A stretch of DNA of 64,000 nucleotides from Bacteroidia bacterium (GCA_026391555.1 JAPLEB010000093.1:21674-85673); one strand, 5' to 3'; shown: positions 1 through 11,102, counted from the stretch's first letter. The notes: generated by a model not told the origin, from the sequence alone. Translations and numbers: made by a program.

Positions 1-2
1 AT

Positions 3-719
3 TCAATTAATATCGGAAGATTACTCCCTCAATCGGTATACTATTTTTATGCATGGTCGAGACTCTCGGAGAGAGTTGATGACAAAGCGGTCTTCAGTGT
101 GCCATCAGGCAATTTCGGGAACCTGATGGGTGGACTTATTGCCCGTAAAATGGGCCTTCCAGTTAAGCAATTTATTATTTCAACAAATGAAAATGATGAG
201 GTTCCTGAATTTTTACGAACCGGGAACTACAAATCAATCAGTCCATCAAAGAATTGCATTTCAAGTGCAATGAATGTTGGCCACCCAAGCAACCTGGCAA
301 GAGTTGTGGCCCTTTACGGAGGAATGATGGATGAAACAGGAATCATTATCAAAGCGCCTGACCTGAATAGAATGCATGAAGATCTCTTTGCAGTAAGTGT
401 AACCGATGAAAAGACAAGGTTGACAATTGCAGAAATTTACAAACAATATAACATCCTGATCGAACCACACGGAGCTATTGCATGGCAGGGAATAAACGAA
501 TATTTCAGGTTTTATAAAAACTACAATTCTGAAAAGCAACTTTGCATTTCTCTTGAAACAGCTCATCCTGCAAAATTCCCTGAGGAGATCCGGCAAATTA
601 TTAATGTAGACCCCATCCTTCCGCCATCTCTTATTGGCCTGGCTGAGAAAACCGAAAGTTATTTTTCGCTGGAAAATGATTATGAAAGGTTTAAGGCCCT
701 CATTCTAAAATATTATTAA
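3..719 (+). CDS. thrC: Threonine synthase, C-terminal part (truncated by window start)
   Basis: Frame is open from base 3 (SINIGRLLPQSVYYFYAWSRL...FSVPSGNFGNLMGG); PLP-enzyme SGNFGN motif typical of threonine synthase; the 99-719 ORF is an internal start. Confidence 0.9.
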   Translation, partial: SINIGRLLPQSVYYFYAWSRLSERVDDKAVFSVPSGNFGNLMGGLIARKMGLPVKQFIISTNENDEVPEFLRTGNYKSISPSKNCISSAMNVGHPSNLARVVALYGGMMDETGIIIKAPDLNRMHEDLFAVSVTDEKTRLTIAEIYKQYNILIEPHGAIAWQGINEYFRFYKNYNSEKQLCISLETAHPAKFPEEIRQIINVDPILPPSLIGLAEKTESYFSLENDYERFKALILKYY

Positions 720-738
720 CAAGAATAACCATCTAAAT

Positions 739-1368
739 ATGTATATAGTATGTTCTGATCTTGAAGGTGTATTTGTGCCGGAAATATGGATAAATGTTTC
801 TAAACAGACAGGAATTGATGAGCTTAAACTGACCACACGTGATGTAAGTGACTATAATGTCCTCATGAAAGGGAGATTAGAATTATTACGTAAACATGGT
901 CTTACGTTACTTGATATCCAGAAGGTTATCTCGCGTCTTAAACCACTTCCCGGTGCATTGGAATTCGTTGACTGGCTCCGTACACTTTCCCAACTTATAG
1001 TTGTTTCTGACACATTTATCGAATTTGCTGATCCTCTTCTTAAACAGTTGGGAAGACCGACTCTTTTGTGCCATCATCTGACCACAGACACAGCAGGTAA
1101 CATAATAAATTATAACCTAAGGCAGAAAGATGCAAAAAGAATGGTGGTTGAAGCACTTCAAAGCCTTAATTACAAGGTAATTGCTATTGGCGATTCCTAC
1201 AATGACATTTCAATGCTCAGAAAAGCAGAGTTTGGAATATTATATAACCCTCCACAGAATGTGATTGACGAAAACAACGATCTGATGGTTGTTAAATCCT
1301 ATTATGATCTGAAGGAGATCATTTCGCAACTTATTGCCAAGGAACGGTTACCAGACACAGTCTCTTAA
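739..1368 (+). CDS. thrH: Bifunctional phosphoserine phosphatase / homoserine phosphotransferase ThrH (HAD superfamily)
   Basis: MYIVCSDLEGVFVPEIWINVS, VVSDTF, GDSYNDISML HAD motifs; ThrH-like length and position next to thrC. Confidence 0.85.
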   Translation: MYIVCSDLEGVFVPEIWINVSKQTGIDELKLTTRDVSDYNVLMKGRLELLRKHGLTLLDIQKVISRLKPLPGALEFVDWLRTLSQLIVVSDTFIEFADPLLKQLGRPTLLCHHLTTDTAGNIINYNLRQKDAKRMVVEALQSLNYKVIAIGDSYNDISMLRKAEFGILYNPPQNVIDENNDLMVVKSYYDLKEIISQLIAKERLPDTVS

Positions 1369-1427
1369 GAATTGTTCTGAATGCCACAAATACCTTTATT
1401 AATCACCTGAATTATTTTCCTGAAATA

Positions 1428-2273
1428 CTATTGTAAAATTTCTGATGTATATCGATCTGCAACATCACTCTGATCTTTCGACAAGCCAGAAATAATTACG
1501 ATTATATTATCCTTCCATGCCAGAAAAATAGTTCCGTTATATCCGTCTTTTAACATATATCTGCCACTTCCCGCACCGACTGCATCCATCCCGGTTGCTG
1601 CAAGATAAGTTTCTATCGATTTCATTGCCTCCGCGGGGGAATTGTTTTCCATTATAAAGATGGAAAAGTTATCGCTCCCTGCTTCATAAATTGCTTTATA
1701 TGCTTTGTTCAGAAACTTATGTCCAAGAACACTTTCATTAATGTAAGTTTCTTCATTTATCTTTTTTCCAATTTCGGGGAACTGTGAAAGCATTGCAGGC
1801 ATTTCGGAATCTCCCCTAAGCATGCTGGCAACTTTAAGAGCCAGTGATTCAGCCGATTGCAATACTTTTTCACTAATTGAATAGGTCCTGATCTTGACAT
1901 AATAATTTTCTTTAAAGAAATTAATTGCACCATCAGCAATATATCCCTGAGCTCCAATATTCATGAACCTGAAGGAAGGAGAGCGTTCAGTTGAATATAT
2001 GCCGAAAGCCAGTGTTTTATCGCTGTGCCGGTATATCTCGAGCTTAATGACATTCTTACCCTTCTTATATTCTGCAACATGCAGATCAATGAACCCGTAG
2101 GCGAGATATGTATCAGCTGCCCCGTCAATAAAATCCCAGAGGTTATCAGGAACAAAGACGGGATAGTCGGTGGTCTTTTTAAAACCTGCAAGTTCCGGAA
2201 AGGTAAAGTCCTGAGCTAATGCTAATCCGGAAAACACAATCAGTACAAATCCGATAAAAATAAATTTTCTCAT
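1428..2273 (-). CDS. Secreted hypothetical protein, DUF6599-like
   Basis: Signal peptide; FPELAGFKKTTDYPVFVPDNLWDFIDGAADTYLAYGF pattern. Confidence 0.55.
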   Translation of the reverse strand: MRKFIFIGFVLIVFSGLALAQDFTFPELAGFKKTTDYPVFVPDNLWDFIDGAADTYLAYGFIDLHVAEYKKGKNVIKLEIYRHSDKTLAFGIYSTERSPSFRFMNIGAQGYIADGAINFFKENYYVKIRTYSISEKVLQSAESLALKVASMLRGDSEMPAMLSQFPEIGKKINEETYINESVLGHKFLNKAYKAIYEAGSDNFSIFIMENNSPAEAMKSIETYLAATGMDAVGAGSGRYMLKDGYNGTIFLAWKDNIIVIISGLSKDQSDVADRYTSEILQ

Positions 2274-2326
2274 TTCTGATAAATTAAATTAAATTAAGAA
2301 TCCCTAATGGATTCGTAAAAACTTTT

Positions 2327-3520
2327 TTAAGTCAGAAAATCTGCAGGAACATTTACCAACCGGGATATATCTGCTATTTTCTCTCTGATATTGAAATTTT
2401 TAGTACATTCTACTTTACAGATGTTACACCCATTACACGGATTATCATTCGTACCCAGCTCTCCAAGCAGAGAGTAAGCCATTGCCGGGTCTGAATAACC
2501 ATAAGCATACATATATGCTCTCATCAGATCAGGAACCGGAAGGTTCATAGGACAAGCCGGAATACATTTGCTGCATCCTGTGCAGTAGAGACCGGTTTCA
2601 GCACTTGCAATAATAATGTCATTCTTTTCCTCTTCTGTAATCGAAATGTCAGTAAGCAGCTTAACATTAAGATCGAGCTGATCAAAGTTAGTCATACCAG
2701 GTACTGTTGTATGAATATCCGTATTTGATAAAACCCATTTCAAAGCAGCCGTGGAATTAACCGGCCTGGTTTTTTCCTTGTCAAGGAATCCACCTGCCAA
2801 TGTCTTCATCGCGACAATACCTATTCCTGCTTCATTAGCTTTTTTAATCGCAGAATTTAATTCGTTGATATAGGCGTGTTTAAAATTGTAGGCCGTCAGT
2901 ATTACATCCCAGTTATCTGTTGCAACAGCAGCATTAATAACATCTGGTTCATTACGGTGTGTCGAGAACCCCATAAACCTTATTTTTCCATCTTTTTTTA
3001 ATTTCTTAACTGCATTAATAATTGGCTTATATTCAAGAAGTTCCGGATTATTAACAGCATGAACGTATAGAATGTCAACATAGTCCATCTTTAGTCTGGA
3101 AAGGCTGGTATTGAATTTCGTAAGAAAATCTTCAGCAGTAGTTTTGCTGGTAGGTTTACCCTCCTTGTCCAAACCCACAGCTCCTACTTTTGTAGCAATA
3201 AAAAATGAGTTTCTGGGGTAATCAATTAAAAGATTTCCAAGCATTGTTTCGTTATTGCCATTCTGGTACCCGTTAGCAGTGTCAAAAAATTTAATACCTT
3301 TTTCATAGGCAGCCTTGCAAAGGTTTGGATTATCAGCCTTCATTACGCCAAAACTGATTACAGGAACCTTCATTCCGGTTTTTCCCAAGGTTCTATAGAT
3401 TATATTTTCCGCCTGATCTGATGATACTGCCGATACTAATGAGGGTGAGAATGCAACGATTCCGGCAGCGCCTGTTATTCCTGTTCTGAGGAAACCTCTT
3501 CTGTTTATACTTTTCATCAT
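2327..3520 (-). CDS. Exported aldo/keto reductase with C-terminal 4Fe-4S ferredoxin-like domain
   Basis: Tat-like leader (NRRGFLRTGITGAAG), AKR barrel (GKTGMKVPVISFGVMK), C-terminal CTGCSKCIPACP and CNGCNICKVEC motifs. Confidence 0.85.
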   Translation of the reverse strand: MMKSINRRGFLRTGITGAAGIVAFSPSLVSAVSSDQAENIIYRTLGKTGMKVPVISFGVMKADNPNLCKAAYEKGIKFFDTANGYQNGNNETMLGNLLIDYPRNSFFIATKVGAVGLDKEGKPTSKTTAEDFLTKFNTSLSRLKMDYVDILYVHAVNNPELLEYKPIINAVKKLKKDGKIRFMGFSTHRNEPDVINAAVATDNWDVILTAYNFKHAYINELNSAIKKANEAGIGIVAMKTLAGGFLDKEKTRPVNSTAALKWVLSNTDIHTTVPGMTNFDQLDLNVKLLTDISITEEEKNDIIIASAETGLYCTGCSKCIPACPMNLPVPDLMRAYMYAYGYSDPAMAYSLLGELGTNDNPCNGCNICKVECTKNFNIREKIADISRLVNVPADFLT

Positions 3521-3556
3521 AATATAATTTTGATTTTAAAGGTATGATATGATCTA

Positions 3557-4309
3557 TTATTTTAAGTTTCTGATACGTACGGTAATATCGGTATCCTTTA
3601 AAAGTTTTACTATTTCATCCGTGTTAGTGTCTCCAAAATGGTAGGGGTATAAAATTTTAGGCTTAAATGCCCTTGCCGCATCAGCAACCATTTCAGGAGT
3701 CATCGTATATGGAAGGTTCATTGGAAGAAAAGCGACATCAATATTTTTCAGCGCTTTCATTTCAGGGGTGTTTTCAGTATCTCCTGCAATATAAAACCTT
3801 TTACCCCCGATAGTGAGAATATATCCGACCCCTGCTCCTTTCGGGTGAAAAGGCTGACCAGGTGCGCGTTCATTAACAATATTATAAGCGGGTACGGCTT
3901 CAATAATAATGTTATTGATTTCCTGCCTGTCGTCCGCCCTCATAGCCATAGCCCATGAAACTTTTGCAGTAGAGTTTTCATTGCTGAATAACAGGGTTCC
4001 CTGCTTCTTCAGGTTATTAATCAGGTTAACATCAAGATGATCACTATGCTCATGGGTAACCAGGATAATGTCGGCTTTTGGAAGAAAATCGTAACTTCCT
4101 GAACTCCGTACCGGGTCGATGTAAATAACAAAACCGTTCACTTTATACATGAGTGATCCATGTCCGAGGAAGTGCATTTCAACTGTTCCTGCAGAGGTAT
4201 TTATTTTGTCAAAAGCAGGAAGGTCCTGAGAATAAGCCGAAATGGTCATTGAAATAATTATTATGGTTAGAAAAAATTTTAAAGCTCTGTTTAAATAGTA
4301 GTTTGCCAT
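3557..4309 (-). CDS. Secreted metallo-beta-lactamase fold hydrolase (UlaG-like)
   Basis: THEHSDHLD motif, IAGDTENTPEM; likely start at internal Met (MANYYLNRALKFFL). Confidence 0.8.
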   Translation of the reverse strand: MANYYLNRALKFFLTIIIISMTISAYSQDLPAFDKINTSAGTVEMHFLGHGSLMYKVNGFVIYIDPVRSSGSYDFLPKADIILVTHEHSDHLDVNLINNLKKQGTLLFSNENSTAKVSWAMAMRADDRQEINNIIIEAVPAYNIVNERAPGQPFHPKGAGVGYILTIGGKRFYIAGDTENTPEMKALKNIDVAFLPMNLPYTMTPEMVADAARAFKPKILYPYHFGDTNTDEIVKLLKDTDITVRIRNLK

Positions 4310-4463
4310 AAAATGAAAATTAGAATCTACAATGTTCAAATTCAGTTGTAAAAATACGAATTTTATGTTTTAATCAAATTTAATCCGGTTACAATCATTA
4401 TATGTTGAATTTTTAATAACTTGCCTCCAGAATTTAGGTTATAGTGTTAATTAATTAACATTG

Positions 4464-7400
4464 ATGCGTTTAGGGAAAGATAAACAGGCTATTTTATTAG
4501 CAGTTTTTCTGCTTTTATCAGCATCAGCCGGCGGACAGGCAGGAAAAAGTTTCAAATACCAGTTTGATGGTAATTTGCAGAAGAGTGATGCCATTACCGA
4601 AAATCAATCTCTAATCATAAATTATTCAATATCAGAACTTAACGTTGAATGTGTTACAAATGATAATGGTTCTTTTTACCGAGTCTCAATCGCGGGCCAC
4701 ACTCCTACCGCCACTCCGGGTAAACCTGAGCTTCCGGTATTTAGCCGTTTGATCTCAATTCCTGATGGATCTGAATATAATGTGAAGATTTCTGAAGTCC
4801 GATCATCCAAAATCAATCCTTCGGGGGAAAAACTTGAAGGTGTTCTTTTCCCGGTACAGGAGGGTGAAACAAAGGAAGTTCAGCAAAGAAAACCTGATTT
4901 TAAAATTGACAAAACGGTGTACGCGGCAAGGGGATTAATCTCCTCTGACACAGTAAGAATTGAATCGTTAGGTATAGTAAGAAATAATAAACTGGCTAAC
5001 CTGTATGTTTTCCCGGTAAGATATAATCCACATTCGAACGTGCTCGAGGTTATTACTTCCATGAAGATTGAGATAACTTTTTCATATCCCGACAATATTG
5101 TGTCAAAATCTCTATTACCTGAATCGGCACTTTTTAATGAATCACTTGGTAAAGGAGTACTTAACTACAATCCCCGGGATGTAATTCCTGGTTACTCCGA
5201 CCAGCCCGTGAAGATGGTAATCATCACCGACTCTGCTTTCAGAAAGCAGCTTGAGCCATTTTTAAAATGGAAAACCCAGAAAGGTTTTAAACTTAAGGTC
5301 CTGTACAAAGGAGCCGGTCTGGCAGGTAATACCTATACTCAATTAAAGGATACTCTGACAAATATTTACAAAGCCTCATCCGAAACCGACCCTCCGCCTG
5401 AATATCTGCTGATCATCGGAGACGTGAACAGAGTGCCTTATTTAAATACCGGATATCCTTACTATAATATCACCGACATGTATTACGGTGAATTTGATGG
5501 TAATGGCGATTATATTCCTGAAATGTATATCGGAAGGCTTCCCGTTGCCGACACAACTGAATTAAAATCTGTGGTTAATAAAATAATTCAGTACGAGAAG
5601 TTTCAATTTGCCGATACTAATAAATTCTATTCACGGGCATTAGCTGCTGCAGGTAAAGATGCCTATTATGCAAATTACATGAACGGACAGGTGAAATATG
5701 CAATATCAAACTATCTGACAAAAATCAATAAAATAAATGAATATCACTTTTATAATCAATCAGCCAGCAATGACTCAATAAAAAAGCTGATTAATTTTGG
5801 AGTTTCATTCATAAATTACACGGGCCATGGCAGTTCTGACGGCTGGTTATACTCTAAAGATCCACCTTACTCTTATTATTTAAAGACTTTGGATGTAGGA
5901 GGGCTGGTTAATAAAAATATGTATCCATTTGTAATCAGTAATGCCTGCCAAACGGCCATGTTTAATATTGCTTCTTCATTCGGAAATAAAATGGTTCTTT
6001 CCGGAGAAAAGGGGGCAATTGGGTTTATTGGATGCTCAGCCAACTCTTACTGGGATGAGGATTATTACTGGGCCGTAGGACCCCGATCACCTTCTGCAGA
6101 TTCCACCTATCAGGGAACAGGGCTCGGGGCTTATGACCGGCTATTTCATACACACGGGGAACCTGCTTCAGACTGGTATTTCACCATGGGACAGGTTAAT
6201 TATGCAGGTAATCTTGCTGTGAGCGCAAGTACATCCTCATGGAAGAAGTATTATTGGGAGACCTATAACCTTATGGGAGATCCAAGTGTTATTCCCATCC
6301 TGGGGAAACCTGATACTTTCAACATCTCATTACCTGATACACTTCCAAATGGTATTAAATCTCTTTCGCTGAATATTGAACCGTTTGCATATTTGTCTGT
6401 ATCGCATTTTGATACTCTATGGGATGCTTCATTTGCAAGTCCTTCAGGATCAGTTACACTTGATATGCCCGGGTTATCTTATGATTCATGCATGATTGTA
6501 ATTACAGGCCAGAACAAATTACCTCTGATTAAGACAATATATTTTTCCGATGTCAATAAGGAATTCATTAATCTGACCTCCACCGGCATAAATGATAGTC
6601 AGGGAGATGGCAATGGCCAGGCTGACTTTGGAGAAACATTTTACCTGAACCTTAAAGTCAGTAATCTTGGTTTAACAGATGCCAGCGGCCTTTATGCAAA
6701 AATATCGTCATCCTCCGACTGGATAACAATTAACAACGATTCAGTATTAATTGGAAATCTTCCGGCCAAATCAGATACTGTTCTTTCAAATAACCTGGGT
6801 ATTGCTATTTCCGATAATGTCCCTGATAAAGGATTAGTTACGATTAAGCTGATGCTGAAAGATCAGAAATCAGAGAAACATTATACTATTGATATTTGTA
6901 TTCATGCATCCGAACTCCAGATACTGAATTGCATAATAGATGATAAGACATTAGGAAATGGCGACCAGATTGCCGATCCGGGAGAAATTTTTAACCTTGT
7001 TTTTAAGGTTCGGAACCAGGGAAGCAGTGATATATCAGGACAATTTACTATTGTCAGTCCCAATGAAAAAATCGAAATCTTAGACCTATATGGCAAATCA
7101 GGAATAATGAAATTTGGGGAGATTACTGATATTCCGATAAAAGTAAAATTACCAGAGACAATCTCATCCGGTAGTTTCATTTTAGTTTCGGCAACACTCA
7201 ATTGCAGTCCGTTCCTGATAAATAAGGACTTCTCTTTCAGGGTTGGCAGGATTAGAGAGAGTTTTGAATCATTATCATTTAATGTCTTCCCATGGATCAA
7301 TAACAGTAAAATACCATGGTCAATAGCCGGAACTAGTTCATATGACGGTAGTATTTCAGCCAGGTCGGGCGCTATCAATGATAATGGATCCACTTCATTA

Positions 7401-8261
7401 ATAATAAGGACCATTTATGCAACCGCCGATTCTGTTAAATTCTTTTACAAAGTTTCATCTGAAACTAACTATGATTTCCTTTCTTTCAGGCTTAATGGCA
7501 CCGAGGTTTTCAAAAAATCGGGAGAAACAGGATGGACAAAGAAAGCAATTCCTGTAACAGCCGGGCTAAATAAAATGGAATGGATTTACTATAAAGACGG
7601 CACCAAACTTGAGGGTTCAGATTGTGCATGGATCGACATGATTGATTTTGCAGGATCAGGTACTGTCAAATACATTCAAAAAGACATCCAGGTTGCAAGA
7701 ATAGTAACACCGGTTCAAAAGGACCAAAATGGACAAGGAACTGTAACGGTAAAAGTTATGAACATTGGTAAGGACACTCTAAATGGCTTCAATCTGGCCT
7801 ACGAGGTCAATGATCATTTACCCCCAGTAACACAATATTTCGAAAACCCGGTTATTCCTTACGGTGATTCGTGTACAGTTTCATTCAAGACAAAAACTGA
7901 TATGTCGAAATCAGGCATTTATAAAATCACTGCTTACGTTGTTGACAATAACGATGATTACATTTTTAATGACACATTACGAGTCAGTTTTGAGAACAAA
8001 AAAATCGATGAGATATTTGTATTTCCGAATCCATTTACAGATCAGTTTACAATACTTATCAATTCCCAGGCTGCTGATAAACTTCAGATATCCATTACCA
8101 ATATTTCAGGAGTTAAATTGTATAACGTTGAAAAAGAGATCATCAGCGGAAAGAATGCAATAATTATTTCTGATGTCAGATTATTACCTTCCCTTTATTA
8201 TCTAAATATCCGCGGAGCTACAGTCAATAAAACCATATTCGTTCTAAAAATAAATAAGTAG
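4464..8261 (+). CDS. Gingipain-type C25 peptidase with T9SS C-terminal sorting domain
   Basis: NYTGHGSSDGW (catalytic His) and FVISNACQTAMF (catalytic Cys) motifs; C-terminal VFPNPFTDQFTI...GVKLYNVE sorting domain; ORF track starts at TTG 4461, ATG at 4464. Confidence 0.88.
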   Translation: MRLGKDKQAILLAVFLLLSASAGGQAGKSFKYQFDGNLQKSDAITENQSLIINYSISELNVECVTNDNGSFYRVSIAGHTPTATPGKPELPVFSRLISIPDGSEYNVKISEVRSSKINPSGEKLEGVLFPVQEGETKEVQQRKPDFKIDKTVYAARGLISSDTVRIESLGIVRNNKLANLYVFPVRYNPHSNVLEVITSMKIEITFSYPDNIVSKSLLPESALFNESLGKGVLNYNPRDVIPGYSDQPVKMVIITDSAFRKQLEPFLKWKTQKGFKLKVLYKGAGLAGNTYTQLKDTLTNIYKASSETDPPPEYLLIIGDVNRVPYLNTGYPYYNITDMYYGEFDGNGDYIPEMYIGRLPVADTTELKSVVNKIIQYEKFQFADTNKFYSRALAAAGKDAYYANYMNGQVKYAISNYLTKINKINEYHFYNQSASNDSIKKLINFGVSFINYTGHGSSDGWLYSKDPPYSYYLKTLDVGGLVNKNMYPFVISNACQTAMFNIASSFGNKMVLSGEKGAIGFIGCSANSYWDEDYYWAVGPRSPSADSTYQGTGLGAYDRLFHTHGEPASDWYFTMGQVNYAGNLAVSASTSSWKKYYWETYNLMGDPSVIPILGKPDTFNISLPDTLPNGIKSLSLNIEPFAYLSVSHFDTLWDASFASPSGSVTLDMPGLSYDSCMIVITGQNKLPLIKTIYFSDVNKEFINLTSTGINDSQGDGNGQADFGETFYLNLKVSNLGLTDASGLYAKISSSSDWITINNDSVLIGNLPAKSDTVLSNNLGIAISDNVPDKGLVTIKLMLKDQKSEKHYTIDICIHASELQILNCIIDDKTLGNGDQIADPGEIFNLVFKVRNQGSSDISGQFTIVSPNEKIEILDLYGKSGIMKFGEITDIPIKVKLPETISSGSFILVSATLNCSPFLINKDFSFRVGRIRESFESLSFNVFPWINNSKIPWSIAGTSSYDGSISARSGAINDNGSTSLIIRTIYATADSVKFFYKVSSETNYDFLSFRLNGTEVFKKSGETGWTKKAIPVTAGLNKMEWIYYKDGTKLEGSDCAWIDMIDFAGSGTVKYIQKDIQVARIVTPVQKDQNGQGTVTVKVMNIGKDTLNGFNLAYEVNDHLPPVTQYFENPVIPYGDSCTVSFKTKTDMSKSGIYKITAYVVDNNDDYIFNDTLRVSFENKKIDEIFVFPNPFTDQFTILINSQAADKLQISITNISGVKLYNVEKEIISGKNAIIISDVRLLPSLYYLNIRGATVNKTIFVLKINK

Positions 8262-8321
8262 TGCATTTCTGACACTATATTAATATGTCAACCAGCCCAT
8301 GATATGGCTTTGAACAAAAAA

Positions 8322-8348
8322 AAGGCTGACGGAAGAACCGTCAGCCTT
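8322..8348 (-). terminator. Rho-independent terminator for the 8415-9902 gene
   Basis: Perfect 11-bp stem aaggctgacgg/ccgtcagcctt with a U-tract on the - strand (A-run on + strand before 8322). Confidence 0.8.
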
Positions 8349-8414
8349 AAATTAACTATACGAAAATTTTTATTAAATTTCTTTAATATTAATATTTCTT
8401 AACCAAACATCTGA

Positions 8415-9902
8415 TTACACCGGCATATCTGGTAATGTATAACCTTTGCTGTAATTATGTTTAACCATCTCAGCAGCAAACTGTTTTGCGTTCATCGGAT
8501 CAGTCCATTTTTTGTTAAATTTTGGATCGCCATCTGTGATGGTGAAATTATCTGAAATACAAATTTTCAAACTTTCAGTATCGCTGATATTAGTGAATTC
8601 CATCTTTTCACCATTCCATTCAAGTTCTTTGTTAAGACCCTGGAGTCGTACAGCAAGAACACCCATAACAACCATTTCGTTAAATGGACCTGCTTGTGAA
8701 AAATCAGATTTAGAAAGAACTCTGCTTTCCGGGCTCTCTTTACAAGCTCTTACCCAGTCCATCTCGTGTTTTCCATCTTCAACCCTGCGTTCTGTTTTAG
8801 GAACATTTGGAACACGACCAGACAACAGCCATGGGTCGACGCCATAACAACCGCAAATAAGGGTATCTTTTGAACCATGGAAGATAACACCGCCACCACG
8901 ATTATTCATATTTTTTCCTTCCGGCCAGCCTTTTGGTTTTGGAGGTTGCAGACCACCATCATACCAGGTAACTACAACCTCAGGGTATTTAATTTTTGAG
9001 CCTTTTGGTGCAATTCTTTCGGGATATGTTAATGTAACCATCTGTGCATTAGGTGCGCAGTCAGATAAAAGAAGTGTTGAACTGCCCTGAGCTTTGATCG
9101 GGTATTGCAATTTCAGACCTTTGAATACCGGGTGAAGAATATGGCAAGCCATGTCGCCAAGTGCTCCTGTTCCGAAATCCCACCAGCCTCTCCAGTTCCA
9201 TGGAGTGTATATGCTATTATATGGACGCATCCGGGCCGGGCCTATAAAAAGATCCCAGTTAAGTGTTTCAGGAACCCATTCACCTTTTGGGACATTTAGT
9301 CCTTGTGGCCAGATAGGACGATCAGTAAATGCTTCAACTCTTCTAATTTCACCAATCTCACCATTCTGTATCCATTCTGTTGTAAGATTAACTCCTTCTC
9401 CAGAAGAACCCTGGTTACCCATTTGAGTTGCAACCTTATATTTTGCAGCCAGTTTGGTTAATAACCTTGATTCATAGACCGAGTGTGTCAGAGGTTTTTG
9501 AACATAGGCATGTTTGCCCATGGTGATAGCATTTGATGCTGCGACGCAATGCGAATGGTCAGCAGTTGCAACAATAACTGCATCGATAGATTTACCCATT
9601 TCATCATACATCTTTCGCCAATCCCAATAAGCTTTTGCATCCGGGTTTGCAGTAAATACCTTTTTTGCATATCCCCAGTCAACATCGCACAGAGCGATAA
9701 TATTTTCAGTTGGGGCAACAGCTTTTAAATTTGAATTACCCATACCACCAATACCAATAACAGCGATATTCAGCTTGTCGCTGGGGGCCTTGTGGCCAAA
9801 GCCACTCATAACTGAGCCAGGAAGTATCGTCAGACCTGCTGCAACAGTACCGGTTCTTTCAATAAATGACCGTCGTGTAATGTTTTTCGAATTTTCTTTC
9901 AT
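8415..9902 (-). CDS. Tat-exported Gfo/Idh/MocA family oxidoreductase
   Basis: RRSFIERTGTVAAGLT leader; IAVIGIGGMG Rossmann; YVQKPLTHSVYE EKP-like motif. Confidence 0.9.
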   Translation of the reverse strand: MKENSKNITRRSFIERTGTVAAGLTILPGSVMSGFGHKAPSDKLNIAVIGIGGMGNSNLKAVAPTENIIALCDVDWGYAKKVFTANPDAKAYWDWRKMYDEMGKSIDAVIVATADHSHCVAASNAITMGKHAYVQKPLTHSVYESRLLTKLAAKYKVATQMGNQGSSGEGVNLTTEWIQNGEIGEIRRVEAFTDRPIWPQGLNVPKGEWVPETLNWDLFIGPARMRPYNSIYTPWNWRGWWDFGTGALGDMACHILHPVFKGLKLQYPIKAQGSSTLLLSDCAPNAQMVTLTYPERIAPKGSKIKYPEVVVTWYDGGLQPPKPKGWPEGKNMNNRGGGVIFHGSKDTLICGCYGVDPWLLSGRVPNVPKTERRVEDGKHEMDWVRACKESPESRVLSKSDFSQAGPFNEMVVMGVLAVRLQGLNKELEWNGEKMEFTNISDTESLKICISDNFTITDGDPKFNKKWTDPMNAKQFAAEMVKHNYSKGYTLPDMPV

Positions 9903-10083
9903 TGTCAGATAGATTAAAATTTAATATTGATCGTTAAAAATAATAATTATTATATTAAGTCAGCAATTTCAAGCGCCATATTTACTATAAGATTACAAAA
10001 CAGTCAGAAGACCGAAGTCAGAAGTCAGGAGTTTCAAATACATTTAATAATGATCAGTAATAAAAATAAGTAAATAAAAAAAA

Positions 10084-10875
10084 CTATAATTCTCTGATCC
10101 AGATATTTCTATAGGCAACCGGATTCCCATGATCCTGAAGGACGAGACTTGCCGGCCCATGTTTTTTAATGAAATATTCAGGAATTCCGATATATTCAGT
10201 TGGCCCTCTCAAACTTACATTATTCTGAATCAATACTCCATTATGAAGAACAGTAACCCTTGGAGGTGTGAAATATGTAGTAGTATCGTTATTAAAAGTC
10301 GGAGCTGTGTAAATAATATCATAAGCCTGCCATTCGCCAGGTTTCCGGGAAACGTTTACCAGAGGAGCATATTGCTTATACAGGCTGCCTGCCTGACCAT
10401 GACGATAGGTGCGGTTATTGTAACTATCAAGTACCTGGACTTCATAAAGTTCCTGTAAAAACACACCACTGTTTCCCCTGCGCTGGCTTTCACCGGTAAC
10501 TTCAGATGGTGTCCTCCATTCAATATGTAACTGAAAATTCGAAAATTTACGTTTTGTTTTTATCACACCTGATCCCTTTACACAAATAAGTGCACCATCC
10601 TGAACGATCCACTTTGAAGGATTTTCCCGGCTATCTTCCCATTCCGAGTCGATATCTATTCCATTAAATAAAACGATCGCATCGGAAGGAGCATCACTGT
10701 CTTTTGCACCAGGTTGTACGATTTTTACTTCAGGATCCCAAATCTCTGTCATCCCCGGGGTCATTTTGTTGGGATCAACAGGCTTCGTTGATGGAGGTTT
10801 AGTAGTTTGTTGTGCCTGTATTGAGCCATAAGCATAAGCGAACAACATTAAACTGATAATTAATAGTTTTTTCAT
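10084..10875 (-). CDS. Secreted DUF1080 (3-keto-disaccharide hydrolase-like) protein
   Basis: Signal peptide; LFNGIDIDSEWE, GNSGVFLQELYEVQVLDSY, GEWQAYDIIYTAP typical DUF1080 motifs. Confidence 0.88.
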   Translation of the reverse strand: MKKLLIISLMLFAYAYGSIQAQQTTKPPSTKPVDPNKMTPGMTEIWDPEVKIVQPGAKDSDAPSDAIVLFNGIDIDSEWEDSRENPSKWIVQDGALICVKGSGVIKTKRKFSNFQLHIEWRTPSEVTGESQRRGNSGVFLQELYEVQVLDSYNNRTYRHGQAGSLYKQYAPLVNVSRKPGEWQAYDIIYTAPTFNNDTTTYFTPPRVTVLHNGVLIQNNVSLRGPTEYIGIPEYFIKKHGPASLVLQDHGNPVAYRNIWIREL

Positions 10876-11102
10876 AATTTTTTTAATTAATAGAGTTTTA
10901 TTTTTTTTATATATGTCGTAATCAAATAATTAAGCCTACTAAACAGGAGAAGTTTGTAATGACAGTATTTAATGTAGACCATCTTAAGCTAATAAGCTCA
11001 TAAAAATATATATTTTCCCTATTGCCTGGTACATTATTCAGAAATAATCCTGACTATTGCCAGTATTCAGAAAAAAAGATAAATTGCCGGAAATAATTAT
11101 TA

